Assembly: GCA_905214235.1 (NCBI GenBank) | Contig: CAJMLF010000019.1 | Span: 1 to 46,166, forward strand | DNA from: an uncultured bacterium | GTDB taxonomy: Bacteria > Bacillota > Bacilli > Lactobacillales > Lactobacillaceae | Direction of reading: 5' to 3' | DNA: 46,166 nt | Made by a program: the position numbers and the translations under genes | Shown here: piece after piece, positions 7,627 to 16,059 of the stretch | How the letters are laid out: every line of letters starts with the position of its first letter | Numbering within the stretch: the stretch's first letter is position 1 | The notes under the pieces: model-generated | What the model saw: only the letters and a program-made list of their open reading frames with translations | Database searches by the model: none | What the model was told of the DNA's origin: nothing

Positions 7627-7675
7627 TTTACTAAATTTAGGTAAAGGATTATACTGTATCTTGTAAACGGTTACA
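7627..7675 (+). promoter_or_regulatory. lacS promoter with cre and a second dyad
   Basis: TTTACT (-35, 7627-7632) and TATACT (-10, 7650-7655) are 17 nt apart. TGTAAACGGTTACA at 7662-7675 matches the catabolite-responsive-element consensus and begins at the predicted transcription start, a position at which CcpA represses. The -35 lies inside TTTAC-N9-GTAAA (7627-7645), which shares TTTACTAA with a dyad upstream of the LacI-type gene. The promoter thus looks dually controlled, by CcpA and by the local regulator. Confidence 0.65.
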
Positions 7676-7708
7676 GGATTTTTAGATTAGTTATAGGGGG
7701 TTATTATT

Positions 7709-9634
7709 ATGGCACAAGGTCATAAGATAACGGCCAAGCAGTGGATCTCACGTGCATCCTTCTGCTTTGGTAACGTTGGTCACTCGGCTTTTTACGGGGT
7801 AATGAGTACATACTTCATTATCTTCGTTACCGGTGGCATGTTTAACGGCTTGGAAAAGTCGGTTGCAAACAAGCTGATCGGTTTAATCACCGGTCTAATC
7901 GTTGCGGTGCGGATTATCGAACTGGTAATCGACCCGCTGTTAGGTAACATCGTCGATAACACGAAGACAAGGTGGGGGAAATTTAAACCCTGGATTTTAG
8001 CAGGTAACATTATCAGTGTCATCCTGTTACTGATACTCTTTACCGGGATTTTTGGCCTGGCAAAGTTTAATTGGGTTCTTTTTGCAATTCTCTTTGTTAT
8101 TATTTTCATTTCCTTCGATATCTTCTATTCCTTCTCCGATGTTTCCTACTGGGGCATGGTCCCAGCATTAAGTGAAGACTCCGCTGAACGGGGGATTTAC
8201 ACCTCTTTGGGGGCCTTTGCCGGAACGATTGGTTGGAATGGTTTAACCATCATCGTTGTTCCCGTTGTGACCTACTTTACTTACCTGGCAACGGGGCAGC
8301 ATAAAGAAGGCCCAATCGGCTGGTTCGCCTTTGCTGCTATCGTATCGCTGGTCGCCTTACTCAGTGCCCTAGCGGTTTGCTTCGGGACTAAGGAAAAGCA
8401 CAACATCATTCGGAACTCTGCCCAGGACAAGACGACCATTCGGGAAGTCTTCTCCGCAATCTTCCACAACGACCAAATCTTATGGCCAAGTTTGGCATAC
8501 CTGCTTTACTCATGTGCGTACGTTATCACCAACGGGGTCCTTTTCTACCTCTACAAGTTCGTCATCGGTAAGCCAGGTGAATTCTGGATTGTTGGTGTAA
8601 TTGCCACCATCATTGGCTTCTGCACCAGTCCACTGTTCCCAATTTTGAACAAGTTTATCCCACGGAAGTGGTTGTTCACGGCCGGTCAAGTTTCAATGGT
8701 CCTGGCTTACATCATCTTCATCTTCTTCCGTTCCAACGTCTTTATGATGGATCTGGGACTGGTCTTCTTTAACATTAACTTTGCCCAACTGGTTACGGTC
8801 TTGACGCTAACCGATGCGATTGAGTATGGTCAATTAAAAAACGGTCAACGGAACGAAGCTGTTGTGCTTGCCGTACGGCCAATGATCGATAAGCTGACCG
8901 GTGCCATTTCCAACGGGCTGGTTGGCTACATTGCCATCGCCGCCGGAATGACCGGGACGGCAACCGCTGCCGACATGACCGCCCATGACATTCACACCTT
9001 TGATAGCTTCGCATTCTACATTCCACTGGCATTTGCCATCCTCGCTATCCTGGTCTTCTTGACCAAGGTTACCCTGAGTGAAAAGAAACACGCGGAAGTG
9101 GTTGAAGAATTGAAGGACAAGCTCGCTGAGGGCGATGCCACCAACCCAGCTCCTCGTGAGGCTACGGATGAAACTAAGGAAACCACGGTTTACGCCCCAG
9201 TTGATGGACAACTCGTTTCGATGAAGGATGTTATCGACCAAGACGGCAAGGCGTTCCCTGGCAAAGGCTTTGCCATCAAGCCAAGCAGTAACCACGTCTA
9301 CGCCCCATTTGATGGGAAGATTATCTTCACCTTTGGTACCAAGCACGCCTTTGGGATTGTATCTGACGATGGACTAGAATTACTTGTCCACATTGGTGTC
9401 GGCACCGTCAACATGCGTGGTGAAGGCTTCGCTACCCATTACAGCGATGGGCAGACGGTCAAGAAGGGCGACCTGCTCTTTGACTTTGACCGGCAACTAA
9501 TCACCAAGGCTGGTTACCAAGACACAGTGGTTAACTTCTTCACCCAGCCACAAAGGGTCGTTGAAGCAACGAAGGTTGACTACGGCAATGAGGTTAAGCA
9601 CGGCGACCAAGTAACCACGGTTAAGTTCAAGTAG
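7709..9634 (+). CDS. lacS: Lactose permease LacS with fused IIA domain
   Basis: A 641-residue fusion. Residues 1 to about 460 are the 12-helix glycoside-pentoside-hexuronide carrier (WISRASFCFGNVGHSAFYG; DNTKTRWGKFKPWI; the loop signature PALSEDSAERG). Residues about 480-641 form a PTS IIA-Glc-like domain (VYAPVDGQL, VHIGVGTVNM, with the phosphorylatable His at about 561). Such carriers do lactose-proton symport or lactose/galactose exchange, tuned by HPr phosphorylation of the IIA part. A 15-nt gap separates it from the beta-galactosidase, so the two form an operon of uptake and hydrolysis. Confidence 0.95.
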   Translation: MAQGHKITAKQWISRASFCFGNVGHSAFYGVMSTYFIIFVTGGMFNGLEKSVANKLIGLITGLIVAVRIIELVIDPLLGNIVDNTKTRWGKFKPWILAGNIISVILLLILFTGIFGLAKFNWVLFAILFVIIFISFDIFYSFSDVSYWGMVPALSEDSAERGIYTSLGAFAGTIGWNGLTIIVVPVVTYFTYLATGQHKEGPIGWFAFAAIVSLVALLSALAVCFGTKEKHNIIRNSAQDKTTIREVFSAIFHNDQILWPSLAYLLYSCAYVITNGVLFYLYKFVIGKPGEFWIVGVIATIIGFCTSPLFPILNKFIPRKWLFTAGQVSMVLAYIIFIFFRSNVFMMDLGLVFFNINFAQLVTVLTLTDAIEYGQLKNGQRNEAVVLAVRPMIDKLTGAISNGLVGYIAIAAGMTGTATAADMTAHDIHTFDSFAFYIPLAFAILAILVFLTKVTLSEKKHAEVVEELKDKLAEGDATNPAPREATDETKETTVYAPVDGQLVSMKDVIDQDGKAFPGKGFAIKPSSNHVYAPFDGKIIFTFGTKHAFGIVSDDGLELLVHIGVGTVNMRGEGFATHYSDGQTVKKGDLLFDFDRQLITKAGYQDTVVNFFTQPQRVVEATKVDYGNEVKHGDQVTTVKFK

Positions 9635-9649
9635 AAAGGAACTTATTGT

Positions 9650-11659
9650 ATGAAGAAAAAAGAACTACCCCGTTTTCTTTACGGTGGTGACTACAACCCA
9701 GAACAGTGGCCAGCAGATACCTGGTCGCAAGATATTCAGGTCTTTAAACAGGCCGACATTAACTCGGCAACGATCAATGTCTTCTCCTGGGCCCTCCTTG
9801 AGCCGCAAGAGGGGCAGTACGACTTTTCAATGCTCGACAAGATTGTTGACCAGCTGTCCAAGGCTAATTTTGACATCGTGATGGCCACATCGACAGCGGC
9901 CATGCCGGCATGGATGTTTAAGAAATATCCAGAAGTCGCCCGGGTGGACTACCATGGCCGGCGCCACGTCTTCGGCCAGCGCCACAACTTCTGTCCAAGC
10001 AGTAAGGACTACCAGCGCCTTACCAGCGACCTGGTAGCGCACTTAGCTGAACGCTACCATGACAACCCCCACATTGTTGCATGGCATGTTAACAATGAAT
10101 ACGGCGGTAACTGTTACTGTGATAACTGTGCAGCGGCCTTCCGCGAATGGCTGAAGGCGCGTTACCAGACCCTTGATAACCTCAACAAGGCCTGGAATAT
10201 GAACGTGTGGAGCCACACCATTTATGACTGGGATGAAATCGTGGTCCCAAATGAGCTCGGTGATGCCTGGGGCCCCGAAGGCACGGAGACTATTGTTGCG
10301 GGTCTTTCTATCGACTACCTCCGTTTCCAATCGGACGCCATGCTCAACCTGTTTAAGCTGGAAAAGCGGGTTATCGAGAAGTACTCGCCGGACATTCCAG
10401 TCACGACCAACTTCCATAGCCTGCCGAATAAGATGGTTGACTACCAGAAGTGGGCAAAAGGCCAGGACATTATTTCCTACGATAGCTACCCGGCCTATGA
10501 TATGCCAACCTACCACCCGGCATTTCTTTACGACCTGATGCGGACGCTTAAGCACCAGCCATTCATGCTGATGGAATCAACGCCGGCCCAGGTTAATTGG
10601 CAACCGTACAGCCCGCTGAAGCGTCCCGGCCAGGTTCGGGCAACGGAACTGCAGGCCGTGGCCCATGGGGCGGATACGGTCCAGTACTTCCAGTTGAAAC
10701 AGGCAATTGGGGGTTCGGAAAAGTTCCACAGTGCCGTGATTGCGCACTCCGAGCGGACTGACACCCGGGCCTTTAAAGAGGTTGCCCGGCTGGGTCATGA
10801 CCTGAAGAAAGTCGGCCCGGTCATCAAGGGTGCCAAGACAACCGCCAAGGTGGGGATTGTCTTTGACTGGAGTAACTTCTGGTCACTCGAATACGTCGAT
10901 GGGATCACTCAAGACCTCCGCTACGTGCCAATTATCCTGGATTACTACCGGCAATTCTATGAGCAAAACATCCCGACGGACGTGATCAGTGTTGATGACG
11001 ACTTCAGCCAGTATGACCTCGTCGTTGCCCCCGTCTTGTACATGGTCAAGCCCGGGCTGGGTGAAAAGATTAACCGCTATGTTAAGGCCGGTGGTAACTT
11101 CGTAACCAGCTTCATGTCGGGAATGGTGGGCCCTTCCGACAACATATACACCGGTGGCTATCCTGGCCCCCTGAAGGACGTTACCGGTGTCTGGGTTGAG
11201 GAAAGCGATGCAGTTGTTCCTGGCCACCATACCAAGGTAAGTGTTGGTGACCACGAGTATGACGCCAACTTGATGTGCGATATCATTCATTTGACGGGCG
11301 CCCAGGTAATTGCCACCTACGCCAACGAGTTTTATGCTGGCACTCCCGCCGTCACTGAAAACAAGTACGGCAATGGGAACGCCTGGTACGTTGGCAGCCG
11401 CTTGGAACATGACGGCCTCAAGAAGGTCATTAACCGGGTCATCAAGGTCAGTGGGGTTAAGCCGTTAGTCGATCAGACCACCCCGTTGGAAGTGACAAAG
11501 CGGGTAACCACGGATGGTCAGGAGCTCTACTTCGTTTTGAACATGAGCAATGACTCTCAGGAGTTACCGATGAAGTTCCGGGGCTACCACGACCTCTTGA
11601 CTGATCACGTCGCCCAACCAACCTTAAAAGGCTGGGATGTCGAAATCCTTCAGGCATAA
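9650..11659 (+). CDS. GH42 beta-galactosidase
   Basis: A 669-residue cytoplasmic glycoside hydrolase family 42 enzyme. The N-terminal barrel opens with LYGGDYNPEQWP. The acid/base Glu is E150 in WHVNNEYGG, the nucleophile E309 in LMESTPAQVNW. CYCDNC just after the acid/base is the zinc-binding cluster of many GH42 enzymes. The trimerisation and C-terminal small domains follow, and length is standard. The ribosome site AAAGGAA is 10 nt after the lacS stop. It should hydrolyse lactose or galacto-oligosaccharides imported by LacS. This differs from the LacLM (GH2) enzyme common in lactobacilli; substrate preference cannot be read from sequence. Confidence 0.95.
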   Translation: MKKKELPRFLYGGDYNPEQWPADTWSQDIQVFKQADINSATINVFSWALLEPQEGQYDFSMLDKIVDQLSKANFDIVMATSTAAMPAWMFKKYPEVARVDYHGRRHVFGQRHNFCPSSKDYQRLTSDLVAHLAERYHDNPHIVAWHVNNEYGGNCYCDNCAAAFREWLKARYQTLDNLNKAWNMNVWSHTIYDWDEIVVPNELGDAWGPEGTETIVAGLSIDYLRFQSDAMLNLFKLEKRVIEKYSPDIPVTTNFHSLPNKMVDYQKWAKGQDIISYDSYPAYDMPTYHPAFLYDLMRTLKHQPFMLMESTPAQVNWQPYSPLKRPGQVRATELQAVAHGADTVQYFQLKQAIGGSEKFHSAVIAHSERTDTRAFKEVARLGHDLKKVGPVIKGAKTTAKVGIVFDWSNFWSLEYVDGITQDLRYVPIILDYYRQFYEQNIPTDVISVDDDFSQYDLVVAPVLYMVKPGLGEKINRYVKAGGNFVTSFMSGMVGPSDNIYTGGYPGPLKDVTGVWVEESDAVVPGHHTKVSVGDHEYDANLMCDIIHLTGAQVIATYANEFYAGTPAVTENKYGNGNAWYVGSRLEHDGLKKVINRVIKVSGVKPLVDQTTPLEVTKRVTTDGQELYFVLNMSNDSQELPMKFRGYHDLLTDHVAQPTLKGWDVEILQA

Positions 11660-11693
11660 AGAATACCACTCCCTATAAAAAATAATTAATAGC

Positions 11694-11735
11694 AAAAGCG
11701 CCGTCCAAGATTTGTGAGTCTTGGACGGCGCTTTT
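11694..11735. terminator. Bidirectional terminator
   Basis: The long perfect stem AAAAGCGCCGTCCAAGA / TCTTGGACGGCGCTTTT has a 7-nt loop. It serves the lactose operon from the left and the convergent membrane-protein gene from the right. Confidence 0.9.
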
Positions 11736-11740
11736 CATCA

Positions 11741-13045
11741 TTATTTATTTTTATTATAAAGTTGTGGTAGCTTTCGCTTAATCAAGATGGCCGCGACAAT
11801 AACCAGTAAAGTTACACAGACCAACCTGGTTATCCAAAGCGGCTGGCCAAGCCCCAGGTCGGGGACGTGGGCATAGTAAGCGTGGAGAATTTGGCGCCCA
11901 TGACGGTCAAATAGGAAGTTAGTAATGATTAGGAGACTAATCAGGGTCACCTGGGAAACGACCGCGCCTAAGATATTAAAGTTCTGCCGCACAAAGCGGG
12001 TATTCAGCGGTGGAATTGTGGTGTCCCGCTTATAATAAAAAGGCCAGATGAAGGCGTTGATTGTGCTGCAGAACAGGCTAGCAATGAACAAACCAGCTAG
12101 GTAGCACCAGCTGGTGGGCAAAAGGGATAGGATAAGCCCCAGCACGGCCCCTGGAAAGGCGAGCCACCAATAAGAAGTCTTCCGTAACCGTGGGCTCAGG
12201 AGGAGACCACCGACTGTTGCCAGGATGAATAGCCCGTAGGCGGCAAACAGCAGGAGCATCTTATCCAGGGTATCAAAGTAAAACAGGCTGTAGATTAACA
12301 GAAAATTGGTCGTGGCTCCGTTCCAAAAGGTCCAGAGGCGGGATGACTTGACCCGGTGTTGGAGGCGGCCAAAGCCAACCAGCATTACCAGCCACATCCC
12401 CAGGGTCAGAAAAATCAACGGCGTACTTCCGGTCTGCTTTAAGCCGCGGGCCCCCAGTGCCATGCTGAATACCAGTAGGGTGGCAATTGCCGGCCGCCAG
12501 CTAAGGGGCCCGGCAAAGGTTGGGGTAGCTGGCCAGGGATTTTTCAACTTGCTAGTGAGGACCCCACCGAGGAGGGCCATCAGGATTATTTCACCCAGGA
12601 AGGCCAGCAGGGTGAGCTTCGTGAGGGCCACCCCCAGGATTAGGGCAAATAAGAGGTAGGGGATGCCGTAAAGGGCGTCCTTTGAGTAGGGCCACTTCCC
12701 CTGGGCACGGTACTCATCCTTCAGCTGTTGGTAGGCGGGCTTGAGGCAACCGATCCCAATTCCAGTGAGGGTGGCGGCTTCAGGAATTATTGGTTGGTAG
12801 AGGGCCAGGATGGTGCCGAGGAGGGTTAAGCAGATACTAGCGGCCAAAATATTATATGGGTTCTTGACTTTGCCAAACGAACGAATTGCGTAGGGGATGG
12901 TCTTGGCCATGACGTAAAAGAAGATAACGGGCAAAGCCGCCGCGGCTGTTCGCCCACTCTGAATAAAGTAGAACATGAAGAAGATGTTGGGGAGGACGAT
13001 GCTGCCGAGGGTTAAGGCCTCCATATTGATGACGAGAAAGTTCAA
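11741..13045 (-). CDS. Polytopic membrane protein, MFS-like
   Basis: A 434-residue protein with about 12 hydrophobic segments (for example ILAASICLTLLGTILAL, ALYGIPYLLFALILGVAL, LVCVTLLVIVAAILI) and a basic C-terminus. Overall layout suggests a major-facilitator-type carrier, but I see no diagnostic loop motif and cannot name a substrate. The start is TTG 13045, behind a strong AAAGGAGGG with 6-nt spacing; an in-frame ATG lies seven codons further in. It is divergent from the oxidoreductase at 13162 and convergent with the lactose operon. Confidence 0.6.
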   Translation of the reverse strand: MNFLVINMEALTLGSIVLPNIFFMFYFIQSGRTAAAALPVIFFYVMAKTIPYAIRSFGKVKNPYNILAASICLTLLGTILALYQPIIPEAATLTGIGIGCLKPAYQQLKDEYRAQGKWPYSKDALYGIPYLLFALILGVALTKLTLLAFLGEIILMALLGGVLTSKLKNPWPATPTFAGPLSWRPAIATLLVFSMALGARGLKQTGSTPLIFLTLGMWLVMLVGFGRLQHRVKSSRLWTFWNGATTNFLLIYSLFYFDTLDKMLLLFAAYGLFILATVGGLLLSPRLRKTSYWWLAFPGAVLGLILSLLPTSWCYLAGLFIASLFCSTINAFIWPFYYKRDTTIPPLNTRFVRQNFNILGAVVSQVTLISLLIITNFLFDRHGRQILHAYYAHVPDLGLGQPLWITRLVCVTLLVIVAAILIKRKLPQLYNKNK

Positions 13046-13161
13046 GGTGTCCCTCCTTTGGATTAAGATTTATTACAGATTAATATACCATAGATTCAAC
13101 CAGCGCGAGTGTTCACATTAATGATATACTATGACTAATAATAAGTAAGGAGGGACCACTT

Positions 13162-14148
13162 ATGAAAGCCCTTGTTGTTGCCAAGCAAAGTGACCAAACA
13201 ATTGACAGTTTACAGATTACCGATGTTGAAAAGCCGACACCCGCGGCCGGCCAGGCCCTGGTCAAGGTCCACGCGGTCGGGCTCAACCCCGTTGACTACA
13301 AGGTTGTTGAGGGCGGCGTGCCCGCCTGGAGCTTTTCTCACATCCTTGGCCTGGATGTGGCTGGAGAAATCGTTGCAACCGGGGATGCCGTCACCGACTG
13401 GCAGGTTGGTGACCGGGTCTCCGGCCATGGTGACCTGACGAAGAACGGCTGCTTTGCCGAATTCGTTACCGTACCGACCTACCAGCTGGCCCGAATTCCA
13501 GACAAGGTCAGCTATGAAACGGCCGCCAGCCTCCTGTGTGGTGCCCTGACTGCGTACACGGCGGTAGAGCGCAAGCCTAACCTAGCAAACGTCCACACGG
13601 CCCTGGTCCACGCCGGTGCCGGTGGAGTTGGAAGCATTGCTATTCAGCTGGCTAAGCTTCATGGTTTCAAAGTCTTCACGACCGTTTCTACCAAGAAGGT
13701 CAAGTATGTTAAAAAGCTCCATCCTGACGCAATTATTGACTACCGGCAAGAGGACGTCGATGCCCGCCTGGACCAACTGACTGACGGCTTGGGTGTTGAC
13801 CTGATCATCGACACGGTCGGTAAGGTGGAGGCCGAGAAAGACCTGCACCGCCTGGCATACAACGGGACCCTGGTGACAATCGTGGACGTGCCCGACCTGA
13901 CCGGGGTCCCGATGTATGACCGTGGGTTGAGCGTAGATGTTGTTAACCTTGGTGGGGCCCACCTCAGTGGCAACCCTGTTCAGCAGGCTGATTTAGGAAG
14001 GATGAACGCCGCAATGCTGAACCTAGTGGCGGCCGGAAAGGTTGATTCCCTGATTGAAAAGGTGTTACCGTTTGCCCAGATCAAGGAGGGCCTGCAAGCG
14101 ATTAAGGACCACCAGGTGGTTGGTAAGATTGTGGTTAAGGTTGATTAA
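13162..14148 (+). CDS. Zinc-independent quinone oxidoreductase-like protein
   Basis: A 328-residue medium-chain dehydrogenase/reductase. A GroES-like N-terminal domain (about 1-125, GLNPVDYKVVEGG, VGDRVSGHG) precedes a Rossmann domain with the nucleotide motif HAGAGGVGS (about 151-159). It lacks the structural-zinc cysteine cluster, which fits the zeta-crystallin/QOR group that reduces quinones or enals with NADPH. Strong AGGAGG ribosome site. The last 30 codons recur, about 87% identical at base level, at 15852-15941 behind the exporter gene, suggesting a once longer cluster of paralogues. Confidence 0.85.
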   Translation: MKALVVAKQSDQTIDSLQITDVEKPTPAAGQALVKVHAVGLNPVDYKVVEGGVPAWSFSHILGLDVAGEIVATGDAVTDWQVGDRVSGHGDLTKNGCFAEFVTVPTYQLARIPDKVSYETAASLLCGALTAYTAVERKPNLANVHTALVHAGAGGVGSIAIQLAKLHGFKVFTTVSTKKVKYVKKLHPDAIIDYRQEDVDARLDQLTDGLGVDLIIDTVGKVEAEKDLHRLAYNGTLVTIVDVPDLTGVPMYDRGLSVDVVNLGGAHLSGNPVQQADLGRMNAAMLNLVAAGKVDSLIEKVLPFAQIKEGLQAIKDHQVVGKIVVKVD

Positions 14149-14281
14149 TAAAAAATCTTAATGGTAGAGAAAATGCACGACCAGTTGGTGCCGCTTTTAA
14201 CCATCTGAGCCGCACCCGACACCGGCGTCAGGTCCAGGTGCTGGATGGTTAATGTGGGGCATTCGTGTGGTCGCCGATAAC

Positions 14282-14408
14282 TAGCATTTTTGTTTTTTCT
14301 ATGCTACGATAATTTAAAATTAACAGCAACTAATGACGTCCGTTGCGGAAATTCCGCAATAGCACGGGGAGTATGGAGGCATCTATCTACTGAGTAGGTA
14401 GGTGCCTC
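14282..14408 (+). promoter_or_regulatory. Leader of the DHA2 exporter with operator-like dyads
   Basis: The 292-nt gap before the exporter holds three inverted repeats. TAGCAT / ATGCTA (14282-14287 and 14301-14306) brackets an AT-rich stretch. TTGCGGAA-A-TTCCGCAA (14343-14359) is a perfect 17-bp palindrome, typical of a TetR-like dimer site. GAGGCATCTATCTAC / GTAGGTAGGTGCCTC (14376-14408) is a long hairpin followed by a short TTT. The regulator and effect are unknown. Another open stretch at 14165-14250 is unassigned. Confidence 0.45.
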
Positions 14409-14440
14409 TTTGCTGTTTAAAAGGGAGTTGAGTCGTTGAC

Positions 14441-15850
14441 ATGAAAGCGCAGAATCAGAAGATCCAAGGGTGGATAGTACTGGCAGTCATCGCCGCCGGT
14501 ATGATGTCGTTTGCTGGGGTGGTGATTGAGACTGCCGTCAACATCGCCTTCCCTACCCTAATGCGGGAGTTCGGAATTTCCACCGATTTAGTGCAGTGGA
14601 TGACGACCATCTGCCTACTGACCATCTCATTGACGGTGCCGTTATCAGCCTACCTGAAGCGGTGTTTTCGGGCTAAGCATCTGTTTGTCTTTGCTAACCT
14701 GACCTTTACCGCTGGCCTCCTGATTGATATTTTTGCGCCAAATTTCTGGCTCCTGTTGGTAGGCCGACTCGTTCAAGGGATTGGGACCGGGGTAGCGCTG
14801 CCGTTGATGTTTAACATCATCCTTGATTGGGTCCCTCAGAGTCGGGTTGGCATGATGATGGGCCTGGGGACGATGATTACCGGGATTGCTCCGGCAATCG
14901 GTCCAACCTATGGTGGTCTCCTGGTGAATACCCTTGGTTGGCGGTGGATCTTTATTTTCCTTTTGCCACTATTGGTGTGCTCACTAATCACGGGAATCGC
15001 CACCATCCGTCAGAAGGGGACACTGATCAAGACGAGCTTTGACTGGCCGAGTCTACTGGCGGTGATCCTGATGTTTGCGGGACTGACAACTGGCTTTGCC
15101 AACATGGGCAGCCAGCCCCTCGTTTCCTGGCTGGTGTTGGGAAACTTTGTGATTGGAGTGCTTGGCACGCTTGCCTCTGTCATCCGGTCGTTAAAACTTG
15201 CCAGCCCCATCGTTAATCTGGCTCTCTTTGCCAACCATCGCTTTGCTCGGCTGGCCCTGTCCTTCCTTCTCTTTCAGTTTGTTGCCCTGGGTCTCTCTTT
15301 TTTGGTACCTAATTACATTCAACTGGTCAATCATGATAATGCGATGCTGGCGGGCCTGATTGTCTTGCCCGGCGCCGCTCTAGGTGCTGTGACTGGACCG
15401 TTTGGCGGTAGATTGCTGGATCGGTTTGGTGCTCGGCGCCCGGTACTTGTGGGAGTCGCTCTCAACATCCTCGCGGTAGCTGGCCTGGCCAGTTGGGCAA
15501 CCGGGGATCTATCCAACACTGCCATTGTTTTCCTCTACCTCGCCTTCACTGTGGGTGGGGGCCTGTCATTTGGTAACCTCATGACCAGCGCTTTGGCCAG
15601 TCTCCCGGATACGGACAATGGGGACGGCAACGCTATCTTGAATACCCTCCAGCAATTTGCCGGAGCAGTGGGGACGTCGGTATCCTCGGCCATTGTAGCG
15701 GCCAGTCAGGCCAATCACGTCCGGCCCCTGGACCAGACAACAGCGTTGGGGACTCAGCACGCTTTACTGGTTCTTCTATTCATCCTGCTGGTTGAGTTTA
15801 CAATGGCTTACTGGGCCCTACCGAAGGATTGTTATCAACATCGTCTGTAA
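14441..15850 (+). CDS. DHA2-family (EmrB/QacA-type) MFS exporter
   Basis: A 469-residue, 14-segment proton-drug antiporter. Motifs: first-helix AFPTLMREFGIS and TDLVQWMTTICLL; loop 2-3 AKHLFVFANLTFTAGLL; antiporter motif C-like MMGLGTMITGIAPAIGPTYGGLL; and second-half GGRLLDRFGARRP. The family exports hydrophobic cations and antibiotics; the substrate is unknown. ATG follows AAGGGAGTTGAG with wide spacing. A 17-bp perfect palindrome and a hairpin lie in its leader. Directly behind the stop lies the orphan 3' end of a quinone-oxidoreductase gene. Confidence 0.88.
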   Translation: MKAQNQKIQGWIVLAVIAAGMMSFAGVVIETAVNIAFPTLMREFGISTDLVQWMTTICLLTISLTVPLSAYLKRCFRAKHLFVFANLTFTAGLLIDIFAPNFWLLLVGRLVQGIGTGVALPLMFNIILDWVPQSRVGMMMGLGTMITGIAPAIGPTYGGLLVNTLGWRWIFIFLLPLLVCSLITGIATIRQKGTLIKTSFDWPSLLAVILMFAGLTTGFANMGSQPLVSWLVLGNFVIGVLGTLASVIRSLKLASPIVNLALFANHRFARLALSFLLFQFVALGLSFLVPNYIQLVNHDNAMLAGLIVLPGAALGAVTGPFGGRLLDRFGARRPVLVGVALNILAVAGLASWATGDLSNTAIVFLYLAFTVGGGLSFGNLMTSALASLPDTDNGDGNAILNTLQQFAGAVGTSVSSAIVAASQANHVRPLDQTTALGTQHALLVLLFILLVEFTMAYWALPKDCYQHRL

Positions 15851-15851
15851 A

Positions 15852-15941
15852 AAGATGTTGCCGTTTGCGCAGATCAAGGAGGGCCTACCGGCGATCAAGG
15901 CTCACCAGGTGGTTGGTAAGATTGTGATTAAGGTTAATTAG
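15852..15941 (+). pseudogene. Orphan 3' end of a quinone oxidoreductase gene
   Basis: Thirty codons (KMLPFAQIKEGLPAIKAHQV and a following VGKIVIKVN) ending in TAG match the C-terminus of the intact oxidoreductase at 13162-14148 and its first downstream bases. About 13 of 102 aligned bases differ. It has no start codon and begins two bases after the exporter stop. It is a fragment of a second paralogue, not a functional gene. Confidence 0.85.
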
Positions 15942-15942
15942 C

Positions 15943-15983
15943 AAAAAATCTCCGTTGCACTTTAAAATGCTGCGGAGATTTTT
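15943..15983. terminator. Terminator behind the oxidoreductase fragment
   Basis: AAAAATCTCCG and CGGAGATTTTT flank an internal GCA...TGC stem, giving a strong hairpin with T-runs in both directions. It separates the exporter from the metal operon. Confidence 0.8.
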
Positions 15984-15993
15984 AATTAAAAAC

Positions 15994-16049
15994 TTGATGG
16001 TGGTCAATTAAGACCCCTTACACCTTCTCTATACTGTGAAGGTGTAAGG
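15994..16049 (+). promoter_or_regulatory. Flp/FNR-type promoter of the metal ATPase, with a 12-bp palindrome
   Basis: TTGAT-GGTG-GTCAA (15994-16007) is an FNR-type box with one mismatch. TATACT (16030-16035) is the -10. If transcription starts 7 nt later (16042), the box centre is at -41.5, the class II activator position. The ATG is 66 nt from the box start, exactly as at the second promoter (17913). In addition CCTTACACCTTC (16016-16027) and GAAGGTGTAAGG (16038-16049) form perfect 12-bp arms around the -10, a likely repressor operator spanning -26 to +8. Confidence 0.65.
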
Positions 16050-16059
16050 AGGGGATTGG

